From positions 46,592 through 110,591 of the forward strand of contig CAYSSJ010000008.1 of assembly GCA_964433675.1 (NCBI GenBank): a stretch of 64,000 nucleotides of DNA, written 5' to 3'. The notes beneath the pieces were generated by a model that did not search any database, was not told the DNA's origin, and was given only the letters and a program-made list of their open reading frames with translations. A program made the translations under genes and the position numbers. Positions 16,721 to 25,428 of the stretch are shown one piece after another; within the stretch, counting starts at the first letter, position 1; each line of letters opens with the position of its first letter. This DNA comes from CAYSSJ01 sp964433675. Its GTDB lineage: Bacteria; Cloacimonadota; Cloacimonadia; Cloacimonadales; TCS61.

Positions 16721-18179
16721 TGCCACCTTCTTTACTATGAAAGCTGAGGATGATACCCTCAAAGCGATTTTGGTGGACGATGATGGCATTATCATAGATG
16801 TTTATAGAGAGATGCCGATCTTACCTGCAGAGATCGAACATATTGACCTCCAAGAGAGTTTTGTCTATCCGGGTTTTATCGATACTCATACTCATTCTTT
16901 TGAAGGTGGTCTATATAGCCTTGCTGCCAATCTGAATGAAGTTCGCAGTTTCAGAGAATTATTTGAAATCTTGTCTCAGATCAAACCGATAGATGGGAAG
17001 ATTTTCGCTTTCTCATTGGACGAAATGCAACTAGCCGAAAGACGTTTCCCCACCAATGAAGAACTGGACGAAATCTATCCTCATAACCCTGTCATGATCA
17101 GACGAATAGACGGACACTCTGCTGTTTTGAATACCTATGCACTCAAATCTATTCCCTGGAGTGAGAAAATATCGACAGTCTCAAACGGATTGCTACGGGG
17201 TCGATTGAATGATGAGGCTGCAAACTGGTTTCACCAAATATCCGAGGATTGGATCCTAAGAGCATACCAAGAAGCATCTCAAATAGCAATTCAAAACGGG
17301 CACACTACTATCCATACCATGATCGGCGATGGCAGGAACGATCCGGAGCATTATACCCTGATAGCGAAAAACTTACATTTATTCCCGATCGGTTTTATCT
17401 TGTATCCACAGATATTTGATGTGCACAAAGCTGTAGAACTCGGAGCAAGACGAATAGGAGGATGTCTGTTGGCTGATGGTTCTTTCGGCTCACATACCGC
17501 AGCGCTTTTGCAGCCTTATGCTGATGAACCGGAAAACTATGGACTACTATACCATTCAGATAAGTTCTGGTTGGATTTTGTCACAGAGGCACATAATGAA
17601 GATTTACAGGTAGCAGTTCATTGTATCGGAGACAGAGCTATTTCTCAGTTAGTAAATACTTACTTTACTGTTCAAAAGAATATCAACAAAGACCTTCGTC
17701 ATATTATCATCCACAATGAACTAACAAATGAGGATATCATCTTAAAAATGGCAGCCGCTAGTATTACAGCCGCTATGCAGCCCATGTTTGATCAACTCTG
17801 GGCTGGTGAAGATGGTATGTACCAAAGAGTTTTGGGGGGGAAACGAGTTCAGATGACCAATAGGTTCAAAACTCTAGGGAAACATAATATAAAAATCGGT
17901 GGAGGATCGGACTGGTATGTGACAGAGCTAAATGCGCTCAAAGGTATAGATGCTGCTATCAATCACCATAACCCGAACGAAAGATTATCCAACTTTGAAG
18001 CTATTTCACTTTACACTAAAGATGCTGCTTATCTATCTCATGATGAGAATGTGATCGGCACTTTGGAAAAAGGTAAGTTTGCAGATATGGTAAGCACAAA
18101 CATAGATCTTCTTTGTCCGTTTGATTATAAAAACATCGAAATAACCAAAGTAATAAAAAGAGGAAATATCTTAGCATAA
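16704..18179 (+). CDS. YtcJ-like metal-dependent amidohydrolase
   Basis: 491 residues. Zinc motif GFIDTHTHSFEGG near the N-terminus, HTTIHTMIGDG in the middle, QVAVHCIGDRAI with the metal histidine, and GGGSDWYVTELNALKGIDAA near the end place it in the amidohydrolase 3 (YtcJ) family. These enzymes cleave N-formyl, N-acyl or related amides; the substrate here is unknown. The ATG at 16704 follows GAGG with 9-base spacing; an upstream in-frame start at 16665 lies well inside maf and is less likely. The neighbours (Maf and a membrane ferredoxin) do not define the pathway. Confidence 0.82.
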   Translation: MKLFHNATFFTMKAEDDTLKAILVDDDGIIIDVYREMPILPAEIEHIDLQESFVYPGFIDTHTHSFEGGLYSLAANLNEVRSFRELFEILSQIKPIDGKIFAFSLDEMQLAERRFPTNEELDEIYPHNPVMIRRIDGHSAVLNTYALKSIPWSEKISTVSNGLLRGRLNDEAANWFHQISEDWILRAYQEASQIAIQNGHTTIHTMIGDGRNDPEHYTLIAKNLHLFPIGFILYPQIFDVHKAVELGARRIGGCLLADGSFGSHTAALLQPYADEPENYGLLYHSDKFWLDFVTEAHNEDLQVAVHCIGDRAISQLVNTYFTVQKNINKDLRHIIIHNELTNEDIILKMAAASITAAMQPMFDQLWAGEDGMYQRVLGGKRVQMTNRFKTLGKHNIKIGGGSDWYVTELNALKGIDAAINHHNPNERLSNFEAISLYTKDAAYLSHDENVIGTLEKGKFADMVSTNIDLLCPFDYKNIEITKVIKRGNILA

Positions 18180-18183
18180 TCTA

Positions 18184-18933
18184 ATGAATAGATTTAAGTT
18201 GCGAACTATTATCCAGATTATCACATTACTCGGTTGGCTGATTCTACTGATCTTGTTGATCAGAGGGATATTGTATCCTGCTCATCAATACTGCCCTTAT
18301 GCAGTCGTTTGTTTTGGTTCACTATATCCTCTGGGATACCATTTGTATCTTATTGCTGTAATTGCAGGGTTGGCTATAACATTATCAGCAATTTTTATCG
18401 GGAGGAGATTTTGTGGGTATATCTGTTTTTTGGGCACAATCCAAGCAGCATTGTTTAACCTTCGTATCAGATTATATCCAAAAAAAAATTTACGAAAAAA
18501 GAATGATGATCTTCTAAAAAAGATAAAATATGTCGTATTATTAACGACTTTAATACTCACTATTACTTATCTTTCTCATTTATACATGAAGTTCTGCCCA
18601 GTATTAGCATTAGCAGAGATAAAGTATATTGGGCTATCGGGGCTTATCTCTTTGCTGACAATTTTACTCTTCGGTTTTATAATCGAACGGTTTTGGTGCA
18701 GATATCTATGTCCTTATGCCGCTTTGATGAATGTTGTGCAAGTATTAGGCTCGTTTATCGGCATCAAAAGATCCGTTTTGAAGCGAAAAAAATGTAGTAA
18801 TTGCGGTATTTGTTCAAATGTCTGTCCGATGAAAATTGATTTGGAGAAGGTGGACAAGATAACTGATCCGAATTGTATTCATTGCCTCAGATGTGTTAAA
18901 CATTGTCCTGATACTGGTAAAATAGATTACTAA
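18184..18933 (+). CDS. membrane-bound 4Fe-4S protein, NapH/CcoG-like
   Basis: 249 residues. About five membrane helices (for example 12-30, 55-72, 120-138, 150-170) carry two CxxxCP-type motifs, FCGYICFLG and WCRYLCPYAAL, typical of the NapH/NosR/YccM group. A C-terminal cytoplasmic pair of [4Fe-4S] sites follows: CSNCGICSNVCP and CIHCLRCVKHCP. It should pass electrons between the quinone pool or ferredoxin and an unknown partner. The start is 4 bp after the amidohydrolase stop; the ribosome site is weak. Transcription ends at the hairpin directly overlapping its stop codon. Confidence 0.8.
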   Translation: MNRFKLRTIIQIITLLGWLILLILLIRGILYPAHQYCPYAVVCFGSLYPLGYHLYLIAVIAGLAITLSAIFIGRRFCGYICFLGTIQAALFNLRIRLYPKKNLRKKNDDLLKKIKYVVLLTTLILTITYLSHLYMKFCPVLALAEIKYIGLSGLISLLTILLFGFIIERFWCRYLCPYAALMNVVQVLGSFIGIKRSVLKRKKCSNCGICSNVCPMKIDLEKVDKITDPNCIHCLRCVKHCPDTGKIDY

Positions 18934-18975
18934 AAAAAGAGCGCATCGGACTTTCCGATGCGCTCTATATTTTTA
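18931..18975. terminator. bidirectional intrinsic terminator
   Basis: A perfect 13-bp stem (18938-18950 with 18954-18966) closes a CTT loop. A-rich sequence lies on the left and T-rich sequence (atatttttat) on the right, so it works in both directions. It separates the plus-strand 4Fe-4S gene, whose stop it abuts, from the convergent lipoprotein gene ending at 18989. Confidence 0.93.
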
Positions 18976-18988
18976 TACGTTTTTTATT

Positions 18989-21343
18989 CTAATTCCCTTC
19001 AATATCCGGAACAATTTGTTGCATCATATTTCTAACTGCATCTTTTTCCATATATGACAATGGAAATCCGAACATGAAATTAAGGTTTTGATGCGGTCCT
19101 TGGTATCTGAGAGCAACCGGTTTGTCATTGAACTGATCGAACTCATCCTGATTTGTAGGACCTTGATGAGCACCGACCTCTTTACATTCGAAACGATAAA
19201 TCGCTTCAGCCTCGATCTCATCTTCCACAAAGTAAGCTACTCCGGGAAGTCCTTCAAGATTATTCATCATAGGATTGAATGGATCGGTTAAGTTTAGTGG
19301 TACATACACGCCGGGTCCATTTACAGGATCACTATTAGCTCCGATGAAATATGGTTTTTCAAACCAATCGCCGGAAGATGATTTCACCGTGCCGGCATGG
19401 GTCATCGGAATACCGAAATAGCGTTGATACATCGGTCGTTGTCTTTCTCGGAAATAATGATGACTGTTTCGAGCTGCCACTCCATTTAAACTGAGGATTA
19501 CATTACCACCGCCTCGTAAGTAGAGATTGAACACATCATTCTCCTGTGGTAATCTGGTTTCTGCAAGTGGTCTATCAGAATAATAAACTACAATTTTGTA
19601 ATCTTCAAAATCGGATGGCGAGAATACGTTGTCTCCATAATGCAATTCCGAGTCAAAAACGGTTCCTCTTAAATCTGATCTGTTAAGATAATCTACAGGA
19701 CCATCATACCAATCGAAGATATCTTGATAAAATTGGTCAATGATTTCTCTTGGTGATTGAGTCGGATGATTTTGAGTATCATTTATCAAAAGTATGCCGT
19801 TTTTCTGATTAGTCGGCATTCTATCTTTAAGATTGAAGTCGAAAGTAACCGGAGTCTGATCTACAACATCCTGCAGATCCACAGCGCGAACCTCGATCTT
19901 ATGTTCTCCCGGGGGTATGCGTGATAAGATCAATCTTTGCGAAATTGCTTCACCTACAGGAACTCTTAGCCATTCTGTGCCGTCATCATCAACTATATTA
20001 TGCTGAGCAGCTGGGAGTGGTCCGTACACATAAGGTTGATCATTCATTCTGAGATCGTAGGCAATGATCTCGGTGAAATATGGTTGTCCGGTTTGTTCAT
20101 CAAGTACCTGTTGTGCTCTGACATCGTTGGGGTCATTAGTAATAATGAACCCTTCTCCGGCACGTTTACCATATTCGCCATGATGCCCCCAACGTAGCCA
20201 TATCCTCAGATCGGTACTATGCATTGCGTTGTATTTACCATCTTTGTCTATAAAAAATGGTGTGGCAAATCGGATACCTTCTGCAGTGGTGACATTGGGT
20301 ATCAATCTGCCGATCGCCTCACGATAATAAGGCACATAATGATTGGCTCCCAATACGAAAGTAGCATTCTTCCCTACATAGTTCATATGATCGTATTTTT
20401 GGTTTGTATAGAATATCGTACTTGGATAGAATCCTTCTTTCACAAGGAAGCTGATCTCAACAGAATCGGAAACTACGCCCGACTGGTGTACACCCCATAC
20501 GGTCAAATGAGTGGAATCTTGCTCTACTTCACCTACAAAATCATTCGGGATAAGTGGCGGATCTGTTTGAGAAGTCAATACTCTTCGATAAATATCGTTT
20601 TGATCCTTAGTATCCCATATAACCTCCTCATATCCACCTTGTTCGGGTGGAATAACCTCGCCGGTAACTACATCACGTTTTTCTATCTTAAATTTGAAAT
20701 GATCTGCTACACCATCATCGATAAAGGGATCGTTATATCTGATATTGAATACCAGTCTGACTCCCATTCCGATAGTTCTACCCATTATATCACCACGTGA
20801 AGATAGAACATTGACCATAGGCTTATGAGATTTAGCAAGAAAATACTTTCGTGCCGGCTCACTCACCGCTTCTCTGTCATCAATACATTTCACTTCGAAA
20901 ATACTGGTGACATGAGCGCTATCTCCATCTACATGGGCAGGGAAATTAATCACAGTAGAAACATCATTAGTCCAGATTGTCTTCTCGTCACTTTCATCCA
21001 AGGGAATCGAAGTATCGGCTCCCTCTTTATAATGATAAACCCAACCATCCTCATCTACCACTTCTTTTCCTGAAGTTGCGATTGGATTCTCATTCTCGTC
21101 CATAACACGATAGGCATAACCTTCTACAACTCCGTCAGGATCAGTTCCCTGCCAGAATATTCTTTGCTGAAACAAAGCTGGTTCGTCCAAAGCTTCGGGA
21201 TCTTCTACTCCTTCATATGATGTTATTCTAACGGTCGGTGGGATATTGGGATATAATTGCCCCCGACGATCATCACATGCAGCAAGCAATAGTATTACTA
21301 ATAATAATACTAAGAAGGCCGATTGACTCATCCTTTTCTTCAT
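18989..21343 (-). CDS. large lipoprotein with Ig-like region and GATase-like C-terminal domain
   Basis: 784 residues. Signal peptide with lipobox LLLAAC, lipidated at C23. The mature protein begins with a PPTVRITSYEGVEDP segment followed by an Ig/fibronectin-like WQGTDPDGVVEGYAYRV domain, then a long beta-rich middle. From about residue 540 a Rossmann-like region (GILLINDTQNHPTQ, KIVVYYSDRPLAE, LYLRGGGNVILSLNG) resembles glutamine-amidotransferase-like folds, without an obvious catalytic Cys. The likely location is the periplasm or outer leaflet. GGAGGAG precedes the ATG. Function unknown; similar large lipoproteins are common in Cloacimonadota and Marinimicrobia. Confidence 0.65.
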   Translation of the reverse strand: MKKRMSQSAFLVLLLVILLLAACDDRRGQLYPNIPPTVRITSYEGVEDPEALDEPALFQQRIFWQGTDPDGVVEGYAYRVMDENENPIATSGKEVVDEDGWVYHYKEGADTSIPLDESDEKTIWTNDVSTVINFPAHVDGDSAHVTSIFEVKCIDDREAVSEPARKYFLAKSHKPMVNVLSSRGDIMGRTIGMGVRLVFNIRYNDPFIDDGVADHFKFKIEKRDVVTGEVIPPEQGGYEEVIWDTKDQNDIYRRVLTSQTDPPLIPNDFVGEVEQDSTHLTVWGVHQSGVVSDSVEISFLVKEGFYPSTIFYTNQKYDHMNYVGKNATFVLGANHYVPYYREAIGRLIPNVTTAEGIRFATPFFIDKDGKYNAMHSTDLRIWLRWGHHGEYGKRAGEGFIITNDPNDVRAQQVLDEQTGQPYFTEIIAYDLRMNDQPYVYGPLPAAQHNIVDDDGTEWLRVPVGEAISQRLILSRIPPGEHKIEVRAVDLQDVVDQTPVTFDFNLKDRMPTNQKNGILLINDTQNHPTQSPREIIDQFYQDIFDWYDGPVDYLNRSDLRGTVFDSELHYGDNVFSPSDFEDYKIVVYYSDRPLAETRLPQENDVFNLYLRGGGNVILSLNGVAARNSHHYFRERQRPMYQRYFGIPMTHAGTVKSSSGDWFEKPYFIGANSDPVNGPGVYVPLNLTDPFNPMMNNLEGLPGVAYFVEDEIEAEAIYRFECKEVGAHQGPTNQDEFDQFNDKPVALRYQGPHQNLNFMFGFPLSYMEKDAVRNMMQQIVPDIEGN

Positions 21344-21418
21344 CGTCTCCTCCTCACATACATTAAATCTTTATTTTTCATAATAATCATGATTAACGAT
21401 AATTATAATTTACTCAAT

Positions 21419-22300
21419 TCACGTCAACACTTTTTTATTTTTTTTCTCTGTTTTGTTAGCAATGAGTACATTGTTGAGCAGCATAGCTGTAGTGATCGAA
21501 CCTATTCCACCCGGTACAGGCGTGATTTTGCTAACTGTATCATAACAATCTTCGAAATCCACATCACCGACATAACGTACTTTTTCATTTTCTTTGTACT
21601 CATTGATACCCACATCGATGATAATTGCACCCGATTTTACCTGCTCTTTTTTGATGAAGAAAGCTTTGCCGATAGCTGCCACCAGAATATCTGCCTGTTT
21701 CGTAATTCCAGCCAGATCGTTTGTGCGGCTATGGCATACAGTAACTGTAGCATTCCCGGTCTCATTTTTGTGCAGAAATAAATTCACCAAGGGTTTTCCG
21801 ACTATATCGCTTCTGCCGACTATTACCACATGCTTACCTTCCGTTCGGATCTCATAAAACTTAATCAGCTCCAATACAGCCGCCGGAGTGGCAGGAACGA
21901 ATCCATCTCTACCTAATACTAATCTACCTACATTGAGTGGATGTAAACCATCGACATCTTTTTCGGGATCGATCTGCAATGTGACCTCAAAATCATCGAT
22001 GTGTGCGGGTAGTGGTTTTTGGATCATTATCGCATCCACAGAAGTATCTTTGTTCAATTTATGGATCGTTTTGATAATTTGGTCGGCACCAGTTTGAAGC
22101 TCAAAGCTTTCTATTCTCACTTCGATACTGCATTTGCCACCTTTCTTTTTCAGACTGTTGATATAGTATTCCGAAGCGGGATCTTCTCCTACTTGAACGA
22201 TAGATAAAACCGGTTTTCTATCCATATTCTCCACTTCATCTCTTATCCCTTGATAAATATTCTTTACCAAAGGTTTGGCAACGAGCTCTTTACTCATCAT
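21419..22300 (-). CDS. folD: bifunctional methylenetetrahydrofolate dehydrogenase/methenyl cyclohydrolase FolD
   Basis: 293 residues. Hallmarks are VQVGEDPASEYYINSLKKK (with the catalytic Tyr and Lys), QKPLPAH (normally Q-L/M-PLP), PEKDVDGLHPLNVGRL, IVGRSDIVGKPL (NADP-binding) and ITPVPGGIGSITTAML. It interconverts methylene-, methenyl- and formyl-tetrahydrofolate. Two adjacent ATGs (22300 and 22297) lie inside the end of ymdB, and the second has better spacing from GAGG. The 11-bp overlap shows coupling to ymdB. Folate C1 units made here also serve TrmFO and the FTCD fusion in this window. Confidence 0.95.
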   Translation of the reverse strand: MMSKELVAKPLVKNIYQGIRDEVENMDRKPVLSIVQVGEDPASEYYINSLKKKGGKCSIEVRIESFELQTGADQIIKTIHKLNKDTSVDAIMIQKPLPAHIDDFEVTLQIDPEKDVDGLHPLNVGRLVLGRDGFVPATPAAVLELIKFYEIRTEGKHVVIVGRSDIVGKPLVNLFLHKNETGNATVTVCHSRTNDLAGITKQADILVAAIGKAFFIKKEQVKSGAIIIDVGINEYKENEKVRYVGDVDFEDCYDTVSKITPVPGGIGSITTAMLLNNVLIANKTEKKNKKVLT

Positions 22301-23075
22301 ACTTCCTCTTTATTCTCTTTATACTGCGCACTTTCCCGCTGTTTTCATCTAGATCCAATACGACTGCATTGATCTGCAATCCTTTGGAAGCAACGGTATA
22401 GCGAACCGGCATGCCTGTCTTTATCTTCCGGAAAATATCTTCTTTTTCTACTCCGATGATAGAATCGTGAGGTCCGGTCATCCCAACATCCGTAATGTAT
22501 GCGCTACCTTGGGGCAACACCTCTTCATCGGCAGTTTGAATATGAGTGTGAGTGCCAATTATGGCGCTTACTTTCCCATCGAAATAGAAACCGAAGGAAC
22601 GTTTTTCTGCTGTAGCTTCGGCATGAAAATCGATAATAATATTCTTAGTCAGTTCATAAAATGAAGCTAATCGTTTTTCCAAACATTGATGTGGAGAATT
22701 GACCGCTCCCATGAATGCCTGCCCCACCAATGTCGCTATGATCACCTTACAGTTTTCATCATAATCGAAAACAAAATATTCGTTACCTATAGCTTGTTCT
22801 GGATAATTGAGTGGTTTCACGATTCTGTTCTCATTTTTGATAAATTCATAAGATTCTTTTCTATCCCAAAGATGATTACCGCTGGTAAAAACATCTACTC
22901 CGGCGTTGAACATAGCGTTTGCCGTTTTCTCGGTCATACCTCTACCTTGTGCCAAATTTTCACCATTGGCTATACAGAGATCTACCGAAAACTCATCTTT
23001 GAGTTCGGATAGTTTTGCTATCACTATTTTCCTGCCCGCTTTACCGAACACATCTCCCAAAAACAGAATGATCAT
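22290..23075 (-). CDS. ymdB: YmdB-family metallophosphoesterase
   Basis: 261 residues. Metal-binding motifs are FLGDVFGKAGR at the start, IANGENLAQGRGMT, TSGNHLWDRKE, DFHAEATAEK and GTHTHIQTADEEVLPQG, all diagnostic of YmdB (TIGR00282). Homologues hydrolyse cyclic nucleotides. Placement directly after rny mirrors the rny-ymdB pair of Firmicutes. Its start directly follows the rny stop (no gap) and it overlaps folD by 11 bp. Confidence 0.92.
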   Translation of the reverse strand: MIILFLGDVFGKAGRKIVIAKLSELKDEFSVDLCIANGENLAQGRGMTEKTANAMFNAGVDVFTSGNHLWDRKESYEFIKNENRIVKPLNYPEQAIGNEYFVFDYDENCKVIIATLVGQAFMGAVNSPHQCLEKRLASFYELTKNIIIDFHAEATAEKRSFGFYFDGKVSAIIGTHTHIQTADEEVLPQGSAYITDVGMTGPHDSIIGVEKEDIFRKIKTGMPVRYTVASKGLQINAVVLDLDENSGKVRSIKRIKRKYDE

Positions 23076-24638
23076 TTACTTAGCCACCGCCGTATGCCTT
23101 TTTTCTCTGATGACCAGCACTTTGATCTGACCGGGATACTGCATCTCCTGTTCTATCTTAGCTGCTATATCGGATGCGATATATGCTGTCTTACCATCAT
23201 CTACGGATTCAGGGTCAACGATGATACGTAGTTCTCTACCTGCTTGGATAGCATAAGATTTGCTCACTCCATCAATCGCGTTAGCTATCTCTTCCATCTT
23301 AGAGAGTCGTTTCATATAAGTTTCCAGCATTTCTCTTCTGGCACCGGGGCGCGCTCCTGAGATAGCATCGGCAGCTTGGGTAAGTGCAGCATACACACTT
23401 TCGTATTCTGCTTCTTCGTGATGAGCTTCGATTGCGTTTACGATGATTTTCGATTCGCCGTTCTTTCTGGCGACTTCAGCTCCCAATTTAGCGTGTGAAC
23501 CATCATATTCATGATCTATCGCTTTCCCCAGATCGTGCAAGAATCCGGCTCTGCGTGCCAATTCCTGATCCAATCTCAACTCGGCTGCCAATATCCCGCA
23601 GATCCAAGCTGCTTCCATCGAATGTTTGAGTATATTCTGTCCATAGCTGGTACGATACTTCAATCTTCCTATCAATTTTACAATATTTGGAGAAATATTG
23701 TGGATGTTGGTTTCCATACAAGCTTTTTCGCCGATTTCTACCAGAGTGGCATCCATCTCTTTTTTTGTTTTCTCTATCACATGTTCGATCCTGCCGGGAT
23801 GAATTCGTCCATCTGAGATCAATTTCTCCAAAGCTATTCTGGCGATCTCTCTTCTTACCGGATCGAAACCGGAGAGTACAACAGCTTCCGGAGTATCATC
23901 AATGATCAGATCAACTCCCGAGATCATTTCGAAAGTTCGGATATTCCTACCCTCTCTACCAATAATTCGCCCCTTCATCTCATCGTCCGGCAGCGAAACT
24001 ACCGAGACGGTAGACTCGGACACATGATCCACCGCTATTCGTTGAATTGCTGTAGAAATAATGTTGGAAGCTAATTTGGTAGCATTCGCTTTGGTTTGAG
24101 CAGCTATCGCTCTCACTTCCATAGCAGCTTCGTTTCGAGCTTTGTTTTTCAGATTGTTTTTCAGAATCTCCGTTGCTTCCTCGCGCGATAGTTTTGCAAT
24201 CTCACTCAATTTCTTGTTTTGATGTTCTAACAATTTATCCAGCTCGGATCTTTTCTTTTGGAGCTCTTGATCCTGAGTTTTCAGTCGCTTTTCGAAATCC
24301 TGCAGAACATTCTCTTTCCGGTCCAAATTTTCCAATCGTTTGTCTAAACTATGAACTCGTTCGTTATACTCTTTTTCCAGAGAATGCAATTCTCTCTTTC
24401 GAACCGTGATATCTTCTTCATACTTCTTCTGGGTTTTATACCATTCTTCTTTTGCTTCCAGAACTATCGATTTTTTCAGGGTGTCAGCTTCTTTTTTCGA
24501 ATCGTCGATTATTTTCTTCGCCAGTTCATTAGCATGAAGAATTTTTTTGTTACCTGCCGCTTTTCGGATCAATGTAAACAGATAGGCGATTATTATTCCG
24601 GCGACAAATCCAATGGCAATACTATATAGACTGTTCAT
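23076..24638 (-). CDS. rny: ribonuclease Y
   Basis: 520 residues. N-terminal membrane helix (IAIGFVAGIIIAYLFTLI, about 7-24), a long coiled coil to about residue 160, KH domain (IGREGRNIRTFEMISGVDLI, about 230-250) and an HD domain with HDLGKAIDHE and IEAHH. The membrane-anchored endoribonuclease starts mRNA decay, as in Bacillus. AGAGAGG precedes the ATG. It sits just downstream of the predicted 6S RNA with only 21 bp between them, and no clear promoter separates them. So rny may be read from the zapA/6S transcript. Confidence 0.96.
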   Translation of the reverse strand: MNSLYSIAIGFVAGIIIAYLFTLIRKAAGNKKILHANELAKKIIDDSKKEADTLKKSIVLEAKEEWYKTQKKYEEDITVRKRELHSLEKEYNERVHSLDKRLENLDRKENVLQDFEKRLKTQDQELQKKRSELDKLLEHQNKKLSEIAKLSREEATEILKNNLKNKARNEAAMEVRAIAAQTKANATKLASNIISTAIQRIAVDHVSESTVSVVSLPDDEMKGRIIGREGRNIRTFEMISGVDLIIDDTPEAVVLSGFDPVRREIARIALEKLISDGRIHPGRIEHVIEKTKKEMDATLVEIGEKACMETNIHNISPNIVKLIGRLKYRTSYGQNILKHSMEAAWICGILAAELRLDQELARRAGFLHDLGKAIDHEYDGSHAKLGAEVARKNGESKIIVNAIEAHHEEAEYESVYAALTQAADAISGARPGARREMLETYMKRLSKMEEIANAIDGVSKSYAIQAGRELRIIVDPESVDDGKTAYIASDIAAKIEQEMQYPGQIKVLVIREKRHTAVAK

Positions 24639-24659
24639 GACTACCTCTCTTTATATTAA

Positions 24660-24826
24660 GCCCGTGGTATCGTGTATTATTGTTTTCCTGAACCGATAAT
24701 CCAGGTGGACACCTACCTTATTTGCTTTACACTTCCAGATCGTGTCTGGCTTGTGCGCCGCAAATGGCTCGGTTTCCTTTGTTACATTGGTTCTGAAACA
24801 AAGATAATATCACGAATACCACAGGC
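24660..24826 (-). ncRNA. ssrS: predicted 6S RNA
   Basis: 167 nt, filling the gap between zapA and rny. The ends form a 15-bp closing stem with one bulge: GCCTGTGGTATTCGTG at the 5' end and CACGATACCACGGGC at the 3' end. Inside, GTTTCAGAACC pairs with GGTTCAGGAAAAC, and an apical CCAGA-CACGA-TCTGG hairpin closes the rod with a large unpaired central part. That long, interrupted rod of about 170-180 nt and the position directly after zapA (as in proteobacteria) are the marks of 6S RNA, which binds sigma70 RNA polymerase. No T-run follows, so the 3' end is probably processed. A covariance-model match was not run. Confidence 0.7.
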
Positions 24827-24827
24827 A

Positions 24828-25106
24828 TCATTTTTCTTCCTCTAGCTCCCTATCCAATATCTCTTTGAGCTTTTCTATCTCTTTGGATAGGTTTTCACAC
24901 TTATCTTTCTCTATAAAAAACTTCTCCGTTATATTCAAAGAATACAACAGAAATAACTTCAACTGATCCACGGTATTGAACTTTTCATTCAATTCCGTAA
25001 GTTGATTTTGTAAATACTGCACATACCGGTCAAGTTTTTCTTTTGAATCACTACGGATGTAATACTTCTTACCTAATATCTCGATCTCAACCGGTTTCTT
25101 TTCCAT
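24828..25106 (-). CDS. zapA: cell division protein ZapA
   Basis: 92 residues. The N-terminal VEIEILGKKYYIRSDSKEK is the ZapA globular domain and the C-terminal half (about 55-92) is a charged coiled coil. ZapA bundles FtsZ protofilaments at the division site. The ATG overlaps the stop of the preceding coiled-coil gene (TAATG). The 5' end of the predicted 6S RNA lies within a few bases of its stop codon. Confidence 0.88.
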   Translation of the reverse strand: MEKKPVEIEILGKKYYIRSDSKEKLDRYVQYLQNQLTELNEKFNTVDQLKLFLLYSLNITEKFFIEKDKCENLSKEIEKLKEILDRELEEEK

Positions 25107-25426
25107 TACAATTCATGTGTGTCCGATAATACAGAATCAACTTCTTCCGAAACCACTTTTAATTTGGACTCATACGCTGCGAGTTTTTTACTGATCTCTT
25201 CATTTTTGTTTCGGCATTCGGATAGCTGATTTTCGAGCATACTAATCTTTTCCAGATTTTCATTTTTGTTTTTATCGGAATCTTCTTGTGTGCTTTCAAG
25301 CTTCTGATGGAGCTCTTCATTCTCTTTACTTACTTGCTCCAACTTAGATTTTATCGTTCGATAACTCTCTATCAATTTATGAATTTTTTCATGTAACCCG
25401 TTAACCGCTGAACTATTTTCTTCCAT
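25106..25426 (-). CDS. coiled-coil protein between pheT and zapA (ZapB-like in shape)
   Basis: 106 residues, almost entirely coiled coil with heptad leucines and many Glu/Lys/Asn. It has no membrane segment or catalytic motif. I prefer the ATG at 25426, five bases after GAGG. Another ATG at 25429 and a GTG at 25432 are possible and overlap the pheT stop. It is translationally linked to both pheT and zapA. Its size and adjacency suggest a division-related partner of ZapA, similar in shape to ZapB, but this is inference from position and composition. Confidence 0.6.
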   Translation of the reverse strand: MEENSSAVNGLHEKIHKLIESYRTIKSKLEQVSKENEELHQKLESTQEDSDKNKNENLEKISMLENQLSECRNKNEEISKKLAAYESKLKVVSEEVDSVLSDTHEL

Positions 25427-25428
25427 CA

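Noticed and set aside
20219..20800. Long plus-strand open frame (about 193 codons) opposite the large lipoprotein
   Set aside because: It lies wholly antisense to a well-supported lipoprotein gene. It has no ribosome site, and its composition is that of a shadow frame.
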